Shown here piece by piece: positions 13,587 to 39,240 of a stretch of 64,000 bases of DNA. The position numbers were made by a program, and so were the translations under genes. The stretch comes from Spongilla lacustris (taxonomy: Eukaryota; Porifera; Demospongiae; Spongillida; Spongillidae): assembly GCA_949361645.1 (NCBI GenBank), contig OX442415.1:3319148-3383147 (forward strand), given 5' to 3'. Each line of letters opens with the position of its first letter. Positions within the stretch are counted from its first letter, which is position 1. A model generated the notes under the pieces. That model did no database searches. It saw only the letters and a program-made list of their open reading frames with translations, and was not told where the DNA came from.

Positions 13587-15620
13587 AGCGAATTGAATCG
13601 TCGCCAGGAAGGATTGTCTACATGTAATTCAGTTGCCCGCCGCCGCTGAAGCCAATGTTTTTATTCATACACTTGGGCAGGAAAAATATATAATTAAAAA
13701 GCTATAATTACAGGTATAATACGGTATATACATGTAGTATAGTATCATTGATTTTACATGTCGTATATATACTTGCCTACTACAAAGATTCGGTTATTCA
13801 TTAATATTTTAGTTTGGGAATAGATGTATTCACCATATAAGTCTATGGAAACAGAAATGAAAGAAGTAATATACATGCACAAACACATACCGAAAGGCTC
13901 AGTGAAGGGATTAGAATTGCAACCGCATGCATGCACCTCATCAATCTAGAGCTCTGTGAGGGAAAACTCCACTTGTATTAGCAGTCTTGTCACTGTTGTC
14001 AGACTGAGTGGAGCCATAGATATTAAAGTAAGGGGATTGGAAACGCATCACGTGAGCGCATGATTGTACACGTACACTCCTTGACACGGTTATTATTACC
14101 CTTAAACCAATGAAGACTTGAAAACTGCTGCTACTGTGTGATTTGTTTTCGTCCTAAAACGTCATATTACATCTTCCTACGTGTCTGTAAGCCATTCTTT
14201 AACTGGCACGGCTCTTTGCTCTTATTGTTTGCTTGCTGAACGCGATTTTCTAGTACCTTACGCGACTCGGTTACGGACTGTACCTTTTATTTTTGACCAG
14301 TTCATCTCAGCGCGATTCTGTTACTACTATGTCGTTGGTAGGTCATATCTGTATGCCTTTCCTTAATTTTGTGCACGGCGGACTGTTCTTTACTTCGCAA
14401 CCTCCATTCTAGTACGTAAGAAGCGTAAATGGAGTTACTTTGGCACTGTACCTTTTTCTACGATTCTACAGGTGCTGGCGCGCTAAACGTTGCATATTAT
14501 AGATGTGCACAGTGTGCTACGTGCCTATTGGCTGTCATTTTCCCTTTAACCGTATCGCCTTAGGAGAGGTAACGAAGCTAAGGAGAGAAGCATTTATCGA
14601 TTTTTGATTATTTTTTAAGCAATGGGTATAAGACATTACGAGTGTGTAGAAGAAAGTATGACTGGAAAACAAAGGCTTTGGGTACCAGGCTTTGCTTGTC
14701 CATATACCACTCGCAACGATGTGAACCTGTGATCCTGACGTCTCGGTCCCTATAGTCCAAAACAGCTGCTGCGTACGATATGAATTTTTAATTGTAGGCG
14801 TAACATGGACTGTACGTGACTAATTAGATTCATTGATCCGTTTCCAATCCCCTTACTTAAATATCTATGGTGGAGCTATATGCCCATGCAGCCCTGGACT
14901 CTTAACCTGGATCATGACCATGTGAGATTGATGTATTCCTGCGGGTCGCAGTACAGTAGTAGGATATATAAGTATACGTGGCTACGTTCACATATCCCAT
15001 GGCCATGCACGATTCCCACCTGTATTTTTTTCATTAACATGCAAGCTTAAATGACTGGGTGCACGTGGTTCAAGTATTAAATATAACGCAGTTGTTAGCC
15101 CTGCCTGCATGGTATAGTGATCTAGAACCAACTTAGGTTCACATTTTATAGTGTATCGTTGCATGGCGCTTCAGGCTGAAACTTGTTAACTCTTTAAAAG
15201 TGTTTTTGTGTGGGGGGAGTAACCCAATCAAACCGCCCCCGCCCCATACATATACATGTATCGATTTGATCGCAGTGCATCGTTCACTCTTTATATATGT
15301 TGTTGGCACCGCGCATATAAAAGGAATTGGAACGAGGTTTAAGTCTCGGGGTGGAACACATGAAGCCTATCAAGCCCCACCTATATCGTTACTGACGGTA
15401 TACAATGGACTGGAGACTCGTCCACTGCATACCGAACGACGAATTACAGGTCTGGCTTGCTGGATACAAGGCTTCAAGAATACGTGACATTGATCCTTAA
15501 GTTAAGCAGAGCTACAAATGTGGACTTGTGAACACGAGTAACAACTATAGCACCATGCAGGAAAGTGTTTTTAATATATTCTTTGGGGCCCTTATAATCT
15601 GCATCATGACTATCTGTGAT
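12100..15620. repeat. Segmental duplication, copy B
   Basis: This is the second copy of the 5,460-11,750 segment. Relative to copy A it lacks the receptor exons downstream of the HormR exon, lacks most of the 8.6-10.6 kb stretch, and has gained a TIR transposon at 14,015-14,869. The last recognised match is the block around GGGGCCCTTATAA near 15,585. Confidence 0.8.
14015..14869. mobile_element. TIR DNA transposon, non-autonomous, with 7-bp target duplication
   Basis: Terminal inverted repeats of 31 bp with one mismatch start CATAGATATT and contain GTAAGGGGATTGGAAACG. GTGGAGC flanks the element on both sides (14,008-14,014 and 14,870-14,876), consistent with a target-site duplication. No transposase is seen inside. 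The corresponding position of the older copy A (near 10,710) lacks it, which acts as a paralogous empty site. A fragment resembling its end occurs near 48,500. Confidence 0.8.
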
Positions 15621-15639
15621 TCGTGCATGCATGTGATTC

Positions 15640-16090
15640 GTGCATACCTGTAAATACGGGTAGCATTTGTGTACTAGATGTGGTTCTATTGAGCAGTCTA
15701 TACAATATAATACATATTGTACGTACAAACATCAACAACTTCATTATTACAATTCTAAATCATTCACTCATACTCATATATGTTAGTTATAAACTGAAAG
15801 TTCAACATGCACGCACGCATCGGAGGAAGGCCATAACTGCGAATGCTGGTTGCGCAATATGGCCGTGAGAGTGCACATGACCGTGAGAATGCATATGCAT
15901 GGCCGTGAGAATGCATATGGCCGTGAGATTCCGGAAAGTAGTTACTTCCGTATTCAATAACAGAATGATTTCACAGATGATTTTAAAATAATCGTGCATG
16001 TGGTCAGAATTCGCGATCGACTGCTTATATTGGTAATAATGATTGCATTAATCGTTTTACTGATACAATGTACATGATAACGACTAATAC
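15640..16090. other. Intergenic sequence with short 18-bp tandem repeat
   Basis: Between about 15,850 and 15,930 a unit like GGCCGTGAGAATGCATAT occurs four times with small changes. Otherwise the stretch is AT-rich without recognised genes. Confidence 0.5.
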
Positions 16091-16094
16091 AAAG

Positions 16095-16810
16095 AAAACC
16101 TCATATGATGTCCAGCTGCAGCAGGCCAAAGAATGGTGCACATCTTGCCAGTAAGGCCCTAGCCACGGCCCTGACCAGGGTGAAGTTCAGCCTGCTGTAC
16201 AGCTCTGTGAGCACCTTACCTTTGAGGGAGGAAGTGGTGATGGCCAGGCGGGAGAAAGTATATACAATGTAGCATGGGCTTCCCCAGTTTCCGTAAGTCT
16301 CCACCGTAAGTGGGATACACACCCAACCCAGCTATAAACACTTGGGGTCGTTTGCTCCATGCTTCCTGGCCTCTGCCTCCTCCACTGCAGCCCCTTCATG
16401 CAGACAAGCTTGCTGCTATTAGGAATTTAGGATGGACTGAGGGGATTAAGGGAGAGGTCACTGTGATGTCAAGGGCAGCATGTTTTCCTCTCTCCTAATT
16501 GACGACAAGTACATCTGCTGGCAGGATATGGCTTAGGTGTAGTTTCATTTAATGCCACTGCCCGACACTACTCTTACTCCAAGATGTGTCAACAACCAAG
16601 TTACACAGAATTAAGGATGACGACATCACCATGCTGTTTACAGGTAGTAGCGTGGTTACCACGGTGGTCAAGTGCTATGCCAGGGCACAAAGAACCTCTA
16701 GCCATGTCCATCCCTAGCCACCATTGAATGGAGATTTGCAGCTCATGAGGGTCAAAGACCAGAAGGTGTGACCAGTATAGCCAGGATTCAGTGTGAGGTG
16801 CTGACACAGA
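16095..16810 (-). mobile_element. LINE-type retrotransposon ORF, C-terminal fragment (broken)
   Basis: Read on the minus strand from 16,810, frames broken by shifts encode a stretch with ISIQWWLGMDMA, a Cys/His segment (CPGIALDHRGNHATTC), then IPLTVETYGNWG and YSRLNFTLVRAVARALLARC. The same C-terminal block recurs in this window at 25,470-25,650, 25,816-26,022 and 62,080-62,480. From memory, this arrangement is found downstream of reverse transcriptase in a retrotransposon family abundant in sponges and cnidarians; the reverse transcriptase itself is not present here. Several frameshifts and a missing middle part show it is inactive. Confidence 0.6.
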
Positions 16811-16989
16811 GAGTAGCAGAAGGCAGGTGACGATGCTTCCAACTTTCTCTATATAGTTTCTTTGACAGGTGAGGTTGAGTTAGCATCCACAGAGATTACC
16901 TCAGACGGAGAGAGAAACTTGTTGATGACGCGATGTAACGAAGCATGTCTGGCTTGCTAGTCTATAGGAGTGCTATAAGAGACAACATA

Positions 16990-18240
16990 ACGTCATTAAG
17001 GTAAACAGTACTAAGGGGTCGGGGACCTTCACAGCTTGTACGCCCGTGCTCGCGCGAATTCATCGATTGTCAAATCCAATGGGTTTAAAAAAATACACAT
17101 CCTAACCTTGTTATTGTACAAAGCATGCATGTATGTACATGCATCAATGCAGGCGGTGTTTGCTGTGAAGACATTTTGTTGTTTATTAATTTCTTTCAGC
17201 GTGTGGTCTCGATCTCACTTGTTTACGCAAACAGAAGACCATCGCATGCAAGATGTAGAATTTGCATGAATATTATTAGGGCTGGTAAAGTCCACTACAT
17301 GTACAAGTAATACATGTGCAATTAATGTACAGTGTACTGCATGCCATGCATGACATGATATACTCAGTCTGGTACCCAGACCCCAAACGTCAGAGCAGTG
17401 GGGTGGATTACATCACCACTATACGTTCGACTAGGGTTTTCTTGTGCCAACTGGAATGCTATTTGATCATATGCATATCGGTCAAATATCCGATTTCAAA
17501 ATAATACTCATGGTTAAAATGGCTGCCATTTACAACTGAAATGGGACCCTATCCAATGCCTCTTAATTCCGACAATAGACCAGTTGGTAGGCTCCATCAG
17601 GTACCGGGTACTAGTCCGAGAACGCTGGCGTCCCTTTGGCTTCCTCCTACGAATTGTGTAGCCAACCTGAAAGAAATCGTTCCCTTCTACATTACGGCTA
17701 AGTCAATAGCCTCCTCCTTTATCCGCGCCGTTGAATACTATGACAGTATGACCCACTTCCGTTATTACACTCTGGTATGCTGAAAAATTAAGCGAATTCA
17801 CTCATACTTTGAGTCATATACTCTAGCTCATGTAAATACGGTCACCGGCGCCACTTACCAACCATCTAGTGATGAAGAAATACAGTTCTGTATTACGTAG
17901 CGCGCACTGAATAGACGAAACTGTCGGACAAAGAAAGTATACATTTGAGGCCGATAAAGAATACCCCCTTGTCACTCTTCACACTTATTGCATTACATAC
18001 TCCGAGTTTGGTTAAAACATCTGCTGTGACTGTTCAGATACTGTCGGACAAAAAGCTGCCCATTTAGACGCCAAAAATGATAACACAGATGGGTCATGCC
18101 TGAACGAATTCGATTCCTGTGACAAATCGTGTTCTGGTGACTAGTCTTCTTTTTTCTTCTTCGCCCACTTTCTTACGCCTGCCTAAAAGGTGCGAATCAC
18201 GGTGTAGGATGAATTATATACTCATAGCACGCCGGTCAAA
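16990..18240. other. Intergenic sequence, no recognised gene
   Basis: A stretch at 17,370-17,400 carries GGTACCCAGACCCCAAACG, a sequence related to the termini of fold-back elements at 42,650-42,690 and 50,311-50,457. The open frame 17,541-17,783 has no identifiable domain. Nothing else is recognised. Confidence 0.35.
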
Positions 18241-18264
18241 TATTGTCAAATCCCCTCCTATTCC

Positions 18265-19015
18265 CGGTGTGGGAGGGCGGATTGTCCCCCCGTGCAGAAT
18301 GTCCCCCCGGACATTCTGCACTAGGGCACAATGTCCAACTGTCCCCCACTAGGGTAAAATGTCCCCCCGGACAATCCACACTAGGGCGCAATGTCATACC
18401 TATAGGATAACAAAGGCAGTTATAAACGTCCAACAGGCTGGTTCAGTTTTAACAAAGACCCGTCCTTGTATATATAGCGTAAAAACCATCCTGCCCGGAT
18501 TGTGCGTCCAGGATGGGAATACATGTGGTTCTACCCTAGTTCTGTCGAATGTTGAAGCAATAATTCAATTCATACGTCAACATTCGACAAAAACCCTCCA
18601 AGTAAGGTTTTTACACTATTCCCGGCCACTCTGGACACAGGATGCATGGTTTTTGCCAGTACGCTATTTAGGATGGGTTTTAGTCTGGATACCCACGACT
18701 GATTGGTTACAGTATTGTCAGTATTGGTTACAATGAGCATTTCAAGCGGCGGAACGACATGCAGCTTTGGCGATGGTTAGGAGCTACTGAGTAATTGCGT
18801 CAACGCGGTCCGTATAAAAGTTTCCCATGCAGCCTTGACATAGATGAAATAAAATGTTATGAGGGGGGACATTATACCCTGGAGGGGGACAGTTTGCCCT
18901 AGTGTAGATTGTCCGGGAAGACATTGTACACTAGTGCAGAATGTCCGGGGGGACATTGTACACTAGTGCAAAACGTCCGGGGGGACAAAATTTAGGGGGG
19001 AAATTGTGCACTACG
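18265..19015. mobile_element. Candidate element bounded by inverted GTCC(C)CCCGGACA arrays
   Basis: The left end (18,265-18,395) repeats a module of about 28-30 bp with GTCCCCCCGGACA followed by CACTAGGGC. The right end (18,862-19,015) repeats the same module in the opposite orientation (ACTAGTGCAGAATGTCCGG). The modules are themselves near-palindromic. A third array at 44,637-44,752 has the same module and shares the adjoining CATAACATTTTATTTC with the right end here. No transposase is visible between the arrays. This looks like a non-autonomous DNA element with long repetitive termini. Confidence 0.6.
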
Positions 19016-19148
19016 ACACCGGCATCGCCCGTACGGGGGGTGGGGGAGCGGGTGGAATTGATGCCCACGATAAAATTAATGCATGTAGATAATACAAAAA
19101 GGGTGCATGCGTATTTCAAGTTTATATATGGCAATCATATGTTGTTCA

Positions 19149-19962
19149 TCAATACTCCTCGTCATCGAGCATTGAACTCTCCGCGCTACAGGAACTGGTC
19201 ACTTCTACTCCGTTTGAATCGAAGAACTTTGCGTTACACCTCCCGCAGTAGTAAGGTCTGCAAACGGCTTGGGGATGTGCCGGGCACTGCGCAGTAACGC
19301 ATGGGTTTATTAAACAAGCGACTGGCGGGACGCCGGGAGGACATGCTAAAGACAATAGCCAATATTAAAAAATAAAGGAGGGATTCATTGGTGACTTACG
19401 GCGTGGACATTTAGAAGGTGGTACGCACTTGTTGATTGCACTGTTTATCACCTGGCCGCTCGGACATTCGCATTTATTAAGTACACAAATTTCTATACAT
19501 TTCGGAGACGGATTTTGACACGTCGCCGTGCAGCTAGAGGCGCACGGTTTGATGACCTGTCCCTTCACGGGACAACCTGCGAAAGGATATGTGTGGCATA
19601 AACAACATGAAATGTCATGCATATACATGTACTAACGTTTGCATAATTTTGTAATGTCTTTCCCCGCAGAGTCGTAAAATCTGGCATTGCATCCACCGCA
19701 GTAGTTGGATATACAAGTGGCATTGGGATGGGCGGGGCATTGCGTCACCCTGCAGGGATCCACGAAGCAGTTGACAATAGGCAATCCATTGGGGCAGGTG
19801 TTTGCTGTGGACATGAATGCAACCACACTCGTTAAGCATGCACGTACTCTGCTGGCGTCACTGAAACGTACATTTAGGAGAATTGACTTCCGATTGCACT
19901 AGTCTTCCGAGAGCGGCTGGTAGCAGCAGAACGGCAACGTAGAGAAAAGCATATGTCTCCAT
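19149..19962 (-). CDS. Secreted cysteine-rich protein with TIL domain
   Basis: Four exons (19962-19872, 19804-19637, 19576-19400, 19345-19149) join with phase 1 at each junction to a 210-residue protein. Residues 1-19 (METYAFLYVAVLLLPAALG) are a signal peptide. Residues 31-86 and 146-210 are two copies of one module: CP-G-P-V-C, then PC-x4-CPAHP, then YCG-C-A-F-D. Between them residues 87-145 form a trypsin-inhibitor-like domain, with ten cysteines ending CVPPSKCP. TIL domains commonly inhibit serine proteases; that role is inferred, and the reactive-site specificity cannot be read here. Each module occupies one symmetric exon, as expected from exon shuffling. The C-terminal tail is acidic (MLDDEEY). 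Donors are GTACGT, GTTAGT and GTAAGT; the gene appears intact. Confidence 0.9.
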
Positions 19963-21410
19963 TGTCAGTAATCGTTGCACTATAACATTATTTGCATCGT
20001 GAGCTTAAATAACCCTTTTGACAGGAAGTGCAAGGGTCGTTTGAACAGCCCTGCCTGCATCAGAGATGCTATGCGGTGGCCAGTGATCGTTTGTGCTTAA
20101 TTGAATTTTCACATGACAAATGATATGCATACACATGTATATCCGTACGCACACCAACAGCTATATATTTTAAACACTTGAATACTATGCTTAAGCTTGT
20201 ACCTGCATGTAGTAAAAGCAATGGCACGCAATGTGCATGTCCTGCTTTCATTTATATAGAACGCTCTTCGAGTATACGAGGTTCATCTCTAATTATATTA
20301 TTTGCAAGGTGTGCTAAATTGTCAGGTTTAACGCGGAAGTCGTGTATCACCTCTAATTGATCTGTTGTGAGAATGTGGTGGTAGTGTAGTCATAACAAAT
20401 CGTATTGGATGACCATATAAGTGCTTCTGCCGTAAAACAAATCATTAGAGTTTAAGGTACTGTAGGTGTTTGCGGCCATATACTTCGTGGATACAATGTA
20501 GTTATCCCTTAGCAACTTCCTAGACAACCAGAGTAAAAAAAAAAGCGTCAATTATAACCAGCGCCATTTTAAAAACCTCGAAACAAAAGAAGTCATCTTT
20601 CTACATACACTACGTTTCTCGTGTCACAGCTTTGACGCTACGGAAAGTTGTGGCTCGTGAAAACGGGTAGCCATCGGCGTACATGTACCTCTCCACCTTG
20701 AAGTAAGTTTTCCACGCTCCCGATCGCGACCCGTAGAAAGTTTTGATTCAAGCTAAATTTTCGAGAAAACAGAAGGAACTTACTGATTCGATTATCTGCT
20801 TGTATCCGACTTTTTGGGGGCATTGCTGTGAATTTAACGGTATCAAAATGTTAGTACCCTATTCAGTAGGGGGAACGATCGCTGCCACGTTTTGTGGAGC
20901 TATAGAAAGCCAGTGCTCCTTCATAATCAAGGGCAGTCATTTAACTGGGTCATGTTCCGAATGGTACGTACGCTCAGCTGCAAGGAGTTAAACGTTAAAC
21001 TTGGCATGGATGGACGCTCCCCCAGACGACCAAATTCAACGAATGTTCTTTTTGCCCATGGCCCTGTATGCCTGTATGTTCTTCCAGCATGTGCATTTTA
21101 ACTGGTGTATATACAGCAGTCTGGGAAGGAACTCTTGAAGTGCTCCATGAGCTGGGCCGTTCAGTATAGTTTCTATTGGCGGATTATCAGTACATTTATT
21201 TCAGACACAGGTATGCATGCATGTGCATGCAAGTTAAAAGCATACATGCATGTACCTACATGTAGTACCTTCCCACAAGTTTGCTGGCACTGTATACCAT
21301 TATACCCATTAGCAGTGTCTGAATGAGTGGTGGTGCGCGGGCTTCAGCTGTGAAGGAGCCAGAGGAGTGTCCGTGATGCAGCATGGACACTTGACCTCAC
21401 TGCAGTTGGA
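19963..21410. other. Upstream of the TIL-domain gene; no gene recognised
   Basis: The first few hundred bases should hold the promoter of the minus-strand TIL gene. I cannot identify promoter elements with confidence. Open frames at 20,178-20,360, 20,743-20,991 and 20,892-21,101 show no recognisable features. Confidence 0.35.
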
Positions 21411-21640
21411 GGTCATGAACCAGTGTATATGAGGCAGTTTGTGCAGACCAGTGCCCTACATGGCAGCTCCAGTGGTTGGTGAGCAATTGTCAGGCACAAG
21501 GGACACCAAAGGTGGTCGAGAATATATAGGATTGTTTGAACTGGCAAGTATATGTGTTCGTCTTCTAAGAAGCCTTTCTCTGTCTGATTGGGACGTGCTA
21601 TTACATGTATGGCTGCAATGATCTTACACAATAGGAGGAC
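21300..21640 (-). pseudogene. Fragment of a RING/zinc-finger ORF, probably transposon-derived
   Basis: The minus strand encodes LWCPLCLTIAHQPLELPC followed by VCTNC, the first half of a RING-type C-x2-C ... C ... C-x2-C pattern. In a different frame about 60 bases on it encodes EVKCPCCITDTPLAPSQLKP, the expected second half. A frameshift therefore separates the two parts. From memory, this pairing of a RING with a CPCC segment is recurrent in mobile-element proteins of early-branching animals, but I cannot name the family. There is no start context or splice site supporting a host gene. Confidence 0.45.
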
Positions 21641-23004
21641 TATTGTGCCTGCTGCGGGTGACGTCTTATGCGGTGGTGGTTTTGGATGACATATATCTCA
21701 GTATACTAAGAAATATAGGATTCACATACATGCAGTCAAGCAGATGTATATAAAATTATGAATGTATTTTTATATTACCATGCAGACAACTGCTGCATGT
21801 GTGGGCCTTCCATTCGAGGAGCCATTAGAGAAATGCCATGGGATAAAAGTACCATCGGCTAACCAAAAGCAAAGCCTAATAGATAGACATGCAGTGTTGC
21901 TAAGACATTTATAACGCACTGTGTCGATAGCAGCCTCTATAAATGATCTCTGGTTTATCGAATAGTACACTTATAGTAATACAATGTACATGTATATAGG
22001 CCCTACTTATAAGCAAGGTATACGTATAGGGTCTGTGAACGAGACTAGGAAAGTGACAGCTGCAAGGCGAAGTGATCGAATCCAAAGTGCCTTCCTACTT
22101 CTTATGACTGGAATACCATACATATAGATCTTGTCCACCTTGCAAGTCTTTTTACACACGTCACAAGGCATAATTTTATACAGGAAGTACTCCAGACGTA
22201 ACATGTAAATTGCAGCTGTTAAAGACTGTGTAATCACAACTTGTAGGCTGGCAGGGTATATTTGAACCATGCTCAAGCTCTGTCAGCAATGTGGCAGCAT
22301 TGGGGACTATAATGTCCACGCACATCACTTTATTTGATCTTCTAAAAAGCTTCTTGTCAACTAAGGAATACTTGGAGGAGCTATGGGTAAGGTAAAGGGT
22401 AATGAAATATGCATCTTCAGCTGCAGAAATCAACAATAAAACAGACATTTCATTACGTAAAGTTATTGTTCCTTTACCATGGCAGAAATGTCTTGTCAGT
22501 AACATGGCACAAATGTTTAGTTTCACTGATGAAGTGCACATAATCGACAGCAAAGCAGGTACATTTAAGTTCAAATTGGTACGTATACACTTACATACCG
22601 CGAGTATGCATGTTGAGTGTGTTCAAGCAACACCATTTGTGTACTGGATTATGATCCCATTCGATTATTGGTAAGCAGAGTAAATGACATGCATGTGAAG
22701 CATGTTTCATTGACGTGGATCACTTCTGCTGTACATGCATTGCACAATTAATGAGAAGACTATTAAACCTGCAATTAATACATAGTTCCATGCATTTTGA
22801 AAGGTTAATTACACCTTATCGCTCATGCGCAAACTTTGTCACTTAAAAAACAAACGCCCAATATTTTCACATATTCAGCTAAGCGGTGGGCGTACAGACA
22901 TTATATTGGCTAATGCTGTAGAGACGAATAATTATAAGCTGCATGTATCCGCTTCTAAACCATATCAATTGTACCGCAGAAGTCCGTTTCGTGTGTTGCT
23001 AAAG
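21641..23004. other. Intergenic sequence 5' of the Reeler gene
   Basis: Overlapping open frames on both strands at 22,176-22,674 have no recognised domain and cannot both be real. The last few hundred bases should include the promoter of the Reeler gene starting at 23,005; the open frame extends upstream from that start to 22,825 but the extra residues do not resemble a signal peptide. Confidence 0.35.
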
Positions 23005-37361
<14,357 letters not shown>

Positions 37362-38176
37362 TTGTGAGTATACACCAGTGCCGGTAACTCGATAATACGT
37401 ATAAAGTTCTCCTTTTGAAAACTTCGTATGCATACCATTGCATAGTGTAAAACGAACTGCATTTGAAGAGAAAACTTATTATTATTATTATTATTTTAAT
37501 AACTTTTGTTTGATTACTGTATTACTTATATACTTTGACTGCGTCGGAAATATGAGTATGATTGTATGGGGCCCCCGAGAAACGAAGCAATACATGTAGT
37601 TTTGTATAGCACGAGAAGGGCCATGTACATGTACGGCGTAGGGATTTACGTTTGGAATTTGGATAGCACCCGGGGTGTCATTTGACACCAAATTCATTCA
37701 ACAGGTGGCGCGACCCTAAAACCTAAAACGCTGTCTGTACCTCGCTCCTGAGCGCAACGTTATCAATGCGCTGCGATTCCGCAACCGATCGACCAAATCC
37801 AATTTCGCGACCGCAAAACGGTCCAATTCCATGACGCGACATTTTTAAAGAAACTGCATGCCCCAAGTAAAATTAACACCGCACTATAGTACTGATGCAA
37901 GTTTATACATACAAGAAACATCACAGCCAACCGAGTTAAGTCCCTTTCATGATATACATGTATAATGGCACACACGGTATATATAGAACACCTGAATAAA
38001 TATCGATCAGACAATACAATGTATATTAGCAAGCAGCATGTATAAAATCATTCACTCAAGGATCGCGGGGTATAAATTACGTACTGATATCGTAAAACTT
38101 TACAGTTCACCTTCTGATTGTTTATCGATGTGTGGTAATTTATGATAGTTTCATCAGCAAGCTGTATATTAATTAA
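37362..38176. other. Intergenic sequence between convergent genes
   Basis: The Reeler gene ends at 37,361 on the plus strand and the second receptor ends at 38,177 on the minus strand, so this should hold both 3' untranslated regions. It includes a short TTA microsatellite near 37,480-37,495. No other gene is recognised. Confidence 0.45.
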
Positions 38177-39013
38177 TTAATTCATGTGACTAGATGGGCT
38201 GAAGGTATTCGAAGGTTCGTCAGATGGGCTTAGAGGGCTGATTTCTTGAGTTAAATCAACTCCTTGATGAGCTGTATCATCATCTTGAAAGATTAGCTCG
38301 ACCACTTCATTCATGTGACGCTTGTGACGACTGAAGGTACGTGTAAGTTGTACAGATGTGTCTAGCATTTTGATTTCATCGTGCTCGACTTCACATTTAT
38401 TTTGACTAGACTGCATTCCTCGAATGAGTGTGCCTAGTTTTGTTGATGATGTAACATACTTTAATGAAGCAAGACGTTTGCCTTGTAACGTTTTGGCCCA
38501 GACCAGTCGAACATCGCTGTTTAAGACACAGAATAAGATAAATATTAAAAATCCTTGAAATGAGTTAGTAACTGTGAAGATAAGCTGGAAGGCTTGATCA
38601 GCTTTGAGGATAGTAAATGCTCCAAAGATCCAAGTGAGACCAAAGAGGAAAACTATGCCAGTGATATTTGCCATCATCTGAATGATATCAATTTTCTATT
38701 GGTGCTGATTTGATTGTCGTATAGCGTGTCTATAACTAGCACCGTAATTACATTCATGAATATGATTGTGTTAAAGACGAGCACCAGTAGTATAGGCACC
38801 AGAAATGAAGCAAGAAAAGTCGTGAAATTACTGATAAAGCAACTAGAAAGTGACAAGGTTAAAGAAAAATGACAGGAATAAAAATGCAATTGTTTACGTA
38901 ACTGAACTTACTATCGCATATGTGAGTCTCGTTTAATAAGTAAATTTCTATTAATTGCCAGTGGAATTATTACTGGAACCAATGGCATCACTATTGGGTA
39001 AAGTGTAGACTTT
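38177..39013 (-). pseudogene. 3' part of a second adhesion GPCR (TM4 to C-terminus), frameshifted
   Basis: An exon ending at 38,912 encodes YPIVMPLVPVIIPLAINRN and KRDSHMR, matching TM4 and extracellular loop 2. It splices (donor GTAAGT, acceptor CTTTCTAG at 38,842) in frame to CFISNFTTFLASFLVPILLV (TM5). After ISTNRKLISF the frame shifts by one base at about 38,676, then continues MMANITGIVFLFGLTWIFG (TM6), a TM7 with TNSFQGFLIFILF, and a 110-residue cytoplasmic tail ending SSHMN. The helices are typical of class B2 receptors. No exons for TM1-3, GPS or ectodomain are visible to the right. It is either a truncated, frameshifted pseudogene or a real gene with a sequence error and unrecognised upstream exons. 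Confidence 0.7.
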
Positions 39014-39109
39014 AATGTGATGCATGCACAATGTTAGTAATTACGTAGTAAACACTGTCTCAACAACATCTGGATGTTTCTGAGTCCGCAGGTGTCAGAG
39101 GAATTGTCA

Positions 39110-39240
39110 CGCAAAAATAGCTCCGGGCGAAAAGTGGTCCGGGCGGACCACTTTTGGCAGCCAAAATTGGTCCGACCCCGGACCACTTTTGGTTGCCAAA
39201 AATGGTCCGGGTTGCCAAAAGTGGTCCGGGTATATCAGCA
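39110..39240. repeat. GGTCCG/CCAAAA short tandem and inverted repeat
   Basis: The motif TTGCCAAAAGTGGTCCGG and its inverse GGACCACTTTTGGCAGCC occur several times within 130 bp, giving overlapping direct and inverted copies. Related sequence (CGACCAAAACTGGTCCGGC) occurs at 44,478-44,525. These are probably the ends of a non-autonomous DNA element. Confidence 0.65.

Noticed and set aside
22176..22674. Overlapping open frames of 90-132 codons on opposite strands
   Set aside because: No recognisable domain, no splice context, and the two strands are mutually exclusive.
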